Shown piece by piece: positions 56,785-64,000 of a stretch of 64,000 bases of DNA. Source of the stretch: Pisolithus tinctorius. Lineage: Eukaryota > Basidiomycota > Agaricomycetes > Boletales > Pisolithaceae. Position 1 is the first letter of the stretch. The number at the start of each line of letters is the position of its first letter. Made by a program: the position numbers and the translations under genes. Where the stretch lies: the NCBI GenBank assembly GCA_024663395.1, contig JANFAH010000022.1, positions 992,001-1,056,000 on the forward strand, given 5' to 3'. Under the pieces are notes generated by a model. The model saw only the letters and a list, made by a program, of their open reading frames with translations, had not been told where the DNA came from and ran no database searches.

Positions 56785-59700
56785 ATGGACATTCATTCCT
56801 GTTTCTTTTTCCTCTTCTTCTTTTGTGGGTTTTGTTCTACTTACAGACTTAGGAATACAAAAGAAAATACAAAAGTTGAAAATAAAAATACAAAAAATAC
56901 TATACCAGTAGTTTCTTTCAATCGTTTCTCTTTTCTCAACGTCGAAGAACCACAGGAGTTATTTAATGGTTCACAATCTGTTTCTTCTCCTCCTACTTTT
57001 ACATCATCTGAAGTGGAGTCCCAAAAGGGCTCGGGGCCAGATGTAAAACCATGCCTGCTTAATTCCACTTGCAATAAAAAACAAAAAAATGTTTCCTTTG
57101 ATCTCCCTGATCTGGAAGGTAGTAGTGCAAAGACCTCCGTATGGTCTGAAACCTGATGCATGCTGAACCTGAAGGATTCTGTGGAGGTCCCCCTGGTTTT
57201 ATGGATGAATGCCAGTTCAGCGTTCAAGGTTAACATGCTACTCGATAGTGGTGCTACTGGAGTATTTATAGATAAGGACTTTGTTGAAAGGAACCAGATT
57301 CCAAAGATAGTGCTGCCAAGGGCAGTGGATGTATTTAATGTCAATGGTTCACTTAATTCCACTGGAAGGATTACACATCAGGCTCACCTTTGAGTCTCCT
57401 ATCTCAACCATCATGAGGAGCTTCTTGCTGAGATAACCAATCTAGGAGGTAGCACCATGATCCTGGGACATACCTGGTTACATCAGCACAATCCGCTGAT
57501 AGATTGGAAAACCAGTGAGGTCAAAATGGGAAGATGTCTGGCTAGATGCCAACAGTTGGCCCCTAAGTCCTTGTTTGTACACAAGGTGGAGAAACTCAAA
57601 AGAGAAGCCATGGACTCTTATGTAACCTGGATTCAAAATCTAGGAATGGACAAACCAAAAACAGACAAAACCCCTGAGGAACTTGTTCCAAAGGCATATC
57701 ATGAATATTTATTGGTCTTTTCTGAAAAGGAATCCGAGTGCATGCTGCTTAGGAAGCCTTGGGATCACACTATAGAACTAAAGGAGTTGTTTGTACTGAA
57801 AAAGGGAAGGTTGATCCCTCTCTCCCCAGATGAGCAGAAAGAAGTCAGTGACTTCATAGATGGTCAGCTCAAGAAGGGTTATATCTGGCCTAGTAAATCA
57901 TCACAAACTTCTCTGGTGTTCTTTGTCCCTAAAAAAGACAGGAAAAAGTGTATGGTCCAGGACTATTGTTATTTAAACAGGCATACTGTCAAAAACTCGT
58001 ATCTACTCCCTTTAATATCTCAGCTTGTGGACAAGTTGAAAGGTTGCAAACTCTTTATGAAGATGGATCTTCATTGGGGTTACAACAATGTTAGGATCAA
58101 AGAAGGTGATGAATGGAAAGCTGCTTTCATATGCCATCATGGTGCTTTTGAGCCCCTAGTCATGTTCTTTGAGCTTTGTAACTTGCCTGCCATGTTCCAG
58201 AACATGATGAACAATATCTTTGGTGATATGGAAGATGTGCTCATCATCTACATCAATGACCTAATGATATTTACAAAAATGGACAATCAAGAGGAACACA
58301 ACAAGATTGTGCTAGAGGTGCTTAGAAGGCTTAAGATAAATGACTTGTTTGTCAAACCCCAGAAGTGTATCTTTGGACAACAAGAGGTGGACTTTTTGGG
58401 AATGATCATTGGCATTGATGGAGTACATATGGACCCCGCCAAAATCTCTGCAGTGCAAGATTGGCCCGTACCAACCAATGTTTGCAGAGTTCACAGCTTT
58501 CTTGGCCTAGTGAACTTTTACTGACATTTCATTAAGGACTTCGCACAGATCACGAAACCCCTAAATAACCTCACAAAGAAGGACCTTCCATTCGTATGGG
58601 ATGACAAGTGTCAGACAGCGTTTGATATGCTAAAAGAAGCCTTCACCACTGCACCTATTCTTATGTTCCCTGATCAGGATTGGAGGTTTCGGTTAGAAAT
58701 AGATGCTTCAGACTATGCCACCGGAGCAGTGCTCTCGGTAAAATGTGATGATGGTCTCTGGAGACCTGTCACCTACTCTAGTCACTCTCTATCTGGGGCT
58801 GAACTTAATTATACAGTTCACAACAAGGAAATGCTGGCCATCATCCATGCATTAGAGCAATGGTGTCATTACCTTGAGGCAACTCCATACCAGTTTGAAA
58901 TTTGGACAGATCATCATAACCTCAAGTGGTTCATGACTGTGCAGAAGCTTCAACCATGACAGGTGCATTGGGCACAGTACTTCAGTCAATTTAACTGTGT
59001 TATAGTTCACAAACCCAGAGTCATGATGGGAAGACTGGATGCCCTGTCAAGATGAGAGGACTTTGTAGAAGGAATAGAAAGGGCAAAGTCAGAAGAGTCC
59101 CTATTTATAAACCCAAGCCAGGTCTGCTTTGTAAAACTGGAAAACCCCTTCATGGAAGACCTGCAGATCAAATCTGCTAAAGCAAAAGGAGTTCCCACTG
59201 GATATGAGCTCCAAGGTGGTCTTCATTATGATGGAGAAAAGGTCTGGGTGCCTAGTGCACTCAGAAGGAAGCTACTTAATGCTCTGCATGACTCTCCCCT
59301 AGTGGGACATTGTGGAATAAAAGGAACTCAGGAGTTGATCACACACTGGTTCATGTGGTCTACCTTAAAACCTGATGTAGAAGAATATGTGAAGCATTGC
59401 CAAACATGCCAAGCCAGCAAGTCTGGAAATAGGCCACCTGCAGGAGAACTCAAACCTTTACCTGTCCCTGATGGGCCTTGGGGAGAATTAACAACCAACT
59501 TTATGGATCTTGGAGTCAGGGGATCTTCTGGAAAATCCCATGTCCTAGTCATCATCAATAGGTTCTCTAAGGAAGCAGAGTTCATACCCTGCACTGCGGA
59601 AAAAACAGCTGCTAGTACAGCTCATCTTTACTTAATGCATGTTTGGAAACACCATGGACTTCTGGACTTTATCATATTGGACTGAGGCCTGCAGTTTGCC

Positions 59701-60648
59701 TCTGCTTTTATGAAGGAGTTTTTTTAAATGCTAGGAGTACAGCAAAAACTCTCTATGGCTTTCCACCTGCAAACAGATGGACAAACAGAGCAGTTGAACC
59801 ATGAAATTCAACAGTATTTATGGATGTATGCCAACCAACAACAAGCTTGTTGGGAGGAATGGCTACCTTTGGCTCAGTTTGCATACAATAACTCTGCTTC
59901 CTCTTCTACTGGCAAGTGACCCTTTGAAGTTACTCAATCCTATAGACCTAGGATGGGCATTGAACTGACAACTTCAAAGGTAGAAGCAGCAGAAGAAGTT
60001 GCCAAATCCTGGTTCCAGGTGTTCCAGGATGTGAAAGCAAACCTTGCCAAGGCACGCTCTCGGCAGAAGCAACAAGTGGGTAGACACTGCTTGTCTGCCC
60101 CATCTTATTCTGTTGGATCTCAGGTCTGGCTAGCTACAGACCATCTGTCCCTGAAAGAATGGCAGAGCTGTAAACTTTCTGAAAAGTGGATCAGACCATA
60201 TGAAGTTCTAGAAGTACTTCCGAATGCTCTTAAGTTAAAACTACTGCACAACATGAGGATTCACCTGGTTGTGAATGTCTCACAGGTCAAACCCTATCTC
60301 AGTGCTCTTGATGGGCAGCCTGTTAACAGGCCTGGGCTGCAGAGGGTTACTGATGAAGGAGATGTTGAATACAAGGTTGAATATGTTGTCAACTCCCATT
60401 TGAAATGAGGAGCCCTTCAATTCCTTGTGCATTGGAGGGGATACCCTGAAGAAGATCATACTTGGGAGCCAGCCTCTGCCTTGAAGAATTTGCAGTCAGC
60501 AATCAAGGAATTTTATCAATCCCACCCTGGGGCACCCTGTAAATTATCTCTCCTTTCATCTGAAAGCTTTGACAGCTTGTTCACACCTGTGCCAGAACTG
60601 TTTACTACCATTCGTCCTATTTGGTCTCACCTGGAAGTTGAGCCTTAG
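56785..60648 (+). pseudogene. pol: Pol of the second Ty3 element, one frame with nine stops
   Basis: A single reading frame of about 1,290 codons runs to the TAG at 60646 without any indel. It is broken by TGA at 57154, 57391, 58522, 58957, 59053, 59683, 59917 and 60406 and by TAA at 59725. Domains in order are protease (MLLDSGATGVFIDKDF, about 57235), ILGHTWLHQHNPLIDW, RT with the catalytic box reading IIYINDLMIFT (about 58245), RNase H (EIDASDYATGAVLS, about 58700), integrase zinc region ending CQTCQASK and core ([24 protein letters not shown]), and a chromodomain (YVVNSHLK...LVHWRGYPEEDHTWEP, about 60370-60480). The RT box has lost an Asp (YIDD to YIND) by a change that also fits CpG decay. 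It is certainly non-functional. Confidence 0.92.
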
Positions 60649-60658
60649 GAGGGGATAG

Positions 60659-61056
60659 TGTAATGACTGGTAGACTTTTCACTTCCACGTTTCCTGGTTG
60701 CCTATATATATCCACCCCTGGTTAGGGTTACACTTTAGGGATGCTTAGTTATCTTGGACTTTTCCTTTTACTTACTCTTTCACACTTACATGATACTTAG
60801 TAAGGCTGTGCCTCATTACTAACACATGTTCATGTTCAACCAATAGCGTAGTTTTCTCTTTTGTTTACTTCTTTCTAGAACATTCTCTCATGGCAGTACA
60901 TACAAACAGTAAGGCAGTATATAAGTCCTGTTGTTTGTTGTAGCCACTCTCTCTAATCCAGTTCATTTTGAGCTTGTTTTTCAATCAATGGGTTCCACTC
61001 CCATTACTCTCTGGTTTGAAGTGATAGCTGAGAAGACTTCATCTTTGATTGCTTCA
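60659..61056 (+). repeat. 3' LTR of the second Ty3 element
   Basis: 398 bp, TGTAATGACTGGTAGAC to GATTGCTTCA, followed by CCAAG (61057-61061). It matches the uninterrupted parts of the 5' LTR with scattered transitions. TATATAAG lies near 60918. Confidence 0.93.
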
Positions 61057-61642
61057 CCAAGCATTTGTGCCTTGTTTGTCACAAGCTGTTCTCCCCCACA
61101 GTATATAAACCCCCATGTACTTAGCTACCCCCAAGCAATCAAGAAGTCACTCAGAAGTCAGTTCAGCTCTTTCAGTGCATATCTCATTGTCAACAGTTGA
61201 GGCTCATTTGGAAGAGTCTATCTGTCACCATCCATCATCCTTGGTAGTTGAGGTTCCATCAAGGGTCTATCTACCTCTATTCATCATCAGCAGTATCATC
61301 AGTGCTTAGTCAGCAACCTTTTGCTTAGTCATTCTTTCACTCCTGCATAACTCGTCATTGATTTGTGCCAGGAGCACATTTTATCAAAGTCCATCATTCC
61401 AGAAGTCCTTTCAGCTGAACACCTTCACTCTGTTCAGCATCCCCCTTCCAGTCATCACTTGCTTGTCTACTCCTGCATAACTCATTGTCAACTTGCACCA
61501 GGAGCACCTCCACTTGAAATCCCCCCCACATTTAGGTTTTTCTGCACTCCAGGTTCTGTGGAGGCAAACCACCACTCACTCTTATTTGTCTTTTGTGTTG
61601 GATTTGTTTGGTTTATACCACCTTTCCACACTTGGACTCACA
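61057..61642 (+). mobile_element. Repeat R, copy C, second part
   Basis: Continues copy C after the second Ty3 insertion, starting with the duplicated CCAAG and containing TATATAAACCCCCATG (about 61100). It ends CTTGGACTCACA, and the old Ty3 pol resumes directly after. Confidence 0.78.
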
Positions 61643-63058
61643 CCAGTCTCACAAATCTGCCTGTCTGACATGTCTGATCCCTGGTGGTGGGTAGATGACA
61701 CCAGTTTCCTTTGGCTTGATGGAAGGATCTATGTGCTGGACTCAAATGATCTCTGCCTCAGGGTCTTGCAGCTTAAGCATGACCACCCCCTGTCCAGCCA
61801 CTTTGGCCAAAACTGTACCTTAGAACTCATCTGGTGTGAGTATACCTGGCCCAGCCTCAGGACATTTGTCAAAGACCATGTCCAGTCTTGCATGGCCTGC
61901 GCTCAGGCTAAGGTTCCCCACCATCAGCCTTACAGCCTCCTCAAGCAACTCCCAGTGCCAGAGAAACTGTGGAATTCCATATCCATGGACTTCATTGAGC
62001 AGCTCCCAGCCTCATCCAGCTTCATGGCCATCCTTGTAGTAGTTAACTGGCTTTCCAAGCAGGCCATCTTCATCCCCACCCATGACACCATCACAGCCCC
62101 AGAACTCACCAAACTATTCCTACTCCATGTCTTTTCAAAGCACAGAGTACTGGCCCATATAACCTCAGACTGAGGCTCGGAGTTCATCTCGCACTTCTTC
62201 CAGTCACTTGGTAAGGCCTTGGACATGTGTCTACATTTTACTTTGGGCTACCACCCCAAAGGTGATGATCAGACCAAACAGACTAACCAGACCCTGGAAC
62301 AATACCTCTGAGTGTACTGCAGCTACCAGCAGGACAATTGGGCTGACTTACTACCTCTGGCTGAGTTTGCTTACAACAATGCCCCTAGTGCTACTACTGG
62401 TGTCTCACCATTCTTTGCCAATAAGGGCTACCACCCTAACATCTTGGTGTACCCAGAGCACAACCTTACCTCTGCTCAGGCTTGTGACTATGCAGTCGAC
62501 TTAGACTCACTGCATCAATACCTACAGGAAGAAATGACCCTAGCACAACAGCACTATCAAGGACAAGCCAATGCTAAATGCATGCCAGCCCCAGACTTCA
62601 AGGTCAGTGACCAGGTGTATGTCAAAGCCAAATACTTCTGGTAAACCTGGCCTTCCAAGAAACTCTCAGAGAAAAACCTTGGGCCATGCCTGATCATAGC
62701 TCAGGCCAGTACCCACTCTTTCACACTGCACCTACCAGACTCAATGCGTGCAGTACACCTGGTCTTCCATGTCTCCCAACTTGAGCTGGCCATCCCTAAT
62801 ACCATCCTGAACCAGACTCAACCACCACCCCCACCAGTTGAAGTCAATGGAGAGCTAGAGTTTGAGGTAGCAGAAATCCTTGACTCCAAGGTTGACTGGC
62901 ATTGCCAGTGTTGGTTACAGTACTTAGTCTGGTGGACTGGCTACAAAGGGACCAATGAAGAAACTACTTGGGTACTAGCCATGGAGCTAGACAATGCTTC
63001 TGAACTCATGCAAGAGTTCCACTCCTGCTACCCTAGTAAACCCAGCCCATACCAATAA
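61643..63058 (+). pseudogene. pol: Ty3 pol part 3: integrase and chromodomain
   Basis: It begins at SDMSDPWWWVDDTSFLWLDG and follows the young pol to its end. The order is zinc region (CMACAQAK), integrase core (MDFIEQLP, VVVNWLSKQAIFIP where Asp has become Asn), GYHPKGDDQTKQTNQTLEQY and chromodomain (FEVAEILDSKVDW...YLVWWTGYKGTNEETTW), ending KPSPYQ at the stop. The in-frame stops are TGA at 62171-62173, TGA at 62309-62311 and TAA at 62642-62644. Both TGA replace Arg of the young protein (SDRGSEF, QYLRVYC). Confidence 0.92.
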
Positions 63059-63257
63059 GAACTGGCTTCAACTGGCCTCAGTTCTTTCTTTGGTTTTTTC
63101 TATTGGTATCTAGTTCCTTGATCTTATGCTTACCCTGTTTTCCTTTTTACTCTCTTCCCTTGATTTACTTACTTTACTACCTGAGACTGAGACCAGACAC
63201 CAGACACTGCACATGACATTTGCAGAGGAAAAAACTACAAGACCCTACACTATGGAA

Positions 63258-64000
63258 CTACTCAGCCTCAGCCATGGTTTCATCCTCCTCATCCTCACCA
63301 TGGGCCTTCAGCCAGTTGGCCTCCTCATGCAGCTCATTGGAATCAAACTTGGATGAGCCCAAATCCAAGGGGGACACTGCCATCCCAAAGCCATAGGACT
63401 CATTGAGTAGTGACTCGAGTGCATCAGCAATGTGGCCTGAGTTCTTGACTGCAGCCTCTTGGAGTTCAAAAAGGCCTGCCAAGTTGTTGGCAATGAGCCC
63501 TGCAATGTCAATAAGCTGCTTGAGCTTGTCTTCCAAGCCTGAGAGCCCCCCTGTCATGGCCTTCCTAACCCTGCTCCCACTGGCCTCAGGCTCATCAATC
63601 TCCAACACCTCAACTGCTTTCAACTTTGCCCACTTCTTCTGGCTCAGCCCGGGCTCAGGTGTCTCGTCATTGGCCTTCTGTTTCTTCCCTTTGTCAACCT
63701 TGACCTTGGGACCAGCCTTGGCATCCTTACCATCCCCAGGCCACCAGCATTTGCCCTTTGACTGATTGCACCATATGCAGGTGACCTGCTTCTTGTTACC
63801 ATCCATGAGGAACTCACAGATGGTCTTCGCCCAGGAGCAGTGGGTACAGCTAAAAGTGGGCTTCAGGAAAAAAATGCACAGGAGTAAAGAAGGTACTCAC
63901 CTGGGGTCCATAACCACCTTCTTCACCTCCCCCCCGGCCTCATCACCCTTGCCAGCCTTGGCCTTGTGTCTTTGCTTGGCCTCCCTTTCCTCCTTGGCCT
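63258..64000 (-). CDS. Antisense Zn2Cys6-like gene of the decayed Ty3 element (cut by window end)
   Basis: The minus-strand frame ends at 63258, 200 bp from the converging pol stop, as in the young element. The last exon (about 63845-63258) carries CTHCSWAKTIC, twelve residues, CIWCNQSKGKC and WWP, the same C-x2-C-x6-C-x12-C-x2-C-x6-C spacing as the young gene. Upstream lies an intron of the same position (donor GTGAGTACC near 63900, acceptor TTTTAG). The preceding exon reads into a Lys/Arg/Glu-rich coiled-coil-like stretch up to the window end. No stop interrupts about 200 visible codons, even though pol next to it carries several. The C-terminal half is acidic, as in the young protein. Confidence 0.72.

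Larger units (their letters stand above)
32180..61056 (+). mobile_element. Second Ty3-type retrotransposon, holding the KDZ element
   Basis: 5' LTR at 32180-33296 (itself carrying a solo LTR) and 3' LTR at 60659-61056. CCAAG is duplicated at 32175-32179 and 61057-61061. The internal region is leader (33297-35019, with smaller insertions), the KDZ transposon (35020-55649), gag (55764-56759) and pol (to 60648). A purine run AGGAGGGGATAG precedes the 3' LTR. The target was R copy C. Sequence is CpG-depleted, and the two LTRs differ by scattered changes, so it is old. Confidence 0.9.
24889..64000 (+). mobile_element. CpG-depleted Ty3 element, sister of the 13342 element, continues past the window
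   Basis: It starts with a 5' LTR (24889-25412), then gag (25451-26823), a frameshift signal (26814-26861), pol in three pieces (26821-28832, 30661-30958, 61643-63058) and the antisense Zn2Cys6 gene (63258 onwards). Gene order and sequence match the young element throughout, but almost every CpG has become TpG or CpA. The pieces are separated by R copy B and by R copy C, which itself holds the second Ty3 and KDZ elements. Joining the pol pieces gives continuous homology, which proves nested insertion. The 3' LTR lies outside the window. Confidence 0.9.

Noticed and set aside
30959..61642. 4- or 5-bp duplication around R copy C (CTGG(T) left, CCAG(T) right)
   Set aside because: The two sides could both derive from CCGGT by CpG decay, but the element ends cannot be fixed to the base, so no firm duplication is claimed.

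Overview
The window reads as nuclear DNA of a filamentous basidiomycete, probably an Agaricomycete. The evidence is a phosphatidylethanolamine N-methyltransferase gene split by about seventeen short (48-71 bp) introns, a HET-domain pseudogene, chromodomain Ty3 elements and a KDZ (Kyakuja-Dileera-Zisupton) DNA transposon. The species cannot be named. Host content is confined to the first 6 kb: a broken HET-domain gene (about 100-870) and an apparently intact CHO2 gene (2001-5980). Almost everything after that is transposable element. No rRNA, tRNA or CRISPR was found.

Layout. 6225-7547 is a deleted Tc1-type element with 130-bp inverted ends and TA duplications. 7839-8053 is a MITE-like remnant. 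8655-11157 is a pogo/Tigger-like element with perfect 24-bp ends and TA duplications. 11249-23276 is a decayed Ty1/copia element on the minus strand. It is split by a young, full-length Ty3 chromovirus-type retrotransposon (13342-21034) with two 574-bp LTRs that look identical, an exact 5-bp duplication, open gag and pol frames, and an extra opposite-strand gene encoding a Zn2Cys6-like cluster. From 23277 onwards the DNA is a set of nested insertions. A 1.8-kb repeat, called R here (copy A), sits in the copia element. A CpG-depleted relative of the young Ty3 element starts inside R copy A at 24889 and runs past the window end. It is split by R copy B (28833-30659) and by an inverted R copy C (30959-61642). 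Copy C is itself split by a second Ty3 element (32180-61056), whose leader holds a KDZ transposon of about 20.6 kb (35020-55649). The KDZ element contains R copy D and a solo LTR.

Three themes stand out. (1) Decay is almost entirely CpG deamination. Old elements keep their reading frames but carry TGA where arginine CGA is expected, plus Arg-to-Trp/Cys/His and Pro-to-Leu changes, next to CpG-rich young insertions. (2) The Ty3 family shows a textbook -1 frameshift signal (A AAA AAA, 6-nt spacer, 11-bp hairpin), and its antisense Zn2Cys6 gene is conserved between the young and the decayed copy. (3) The KDZ interior holds unexplained structure: three copies of a triple-hairpin module with a constant 7-nt loop and covarying stems, two arrays of duplicated intron-exon units, and mirror-image subterminal minisatellites built from 12-bp palindromes. 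Boundaries marked by matching duplications are firm. Splice models of KDZ accessory genes and the exact ends of R are tentative.
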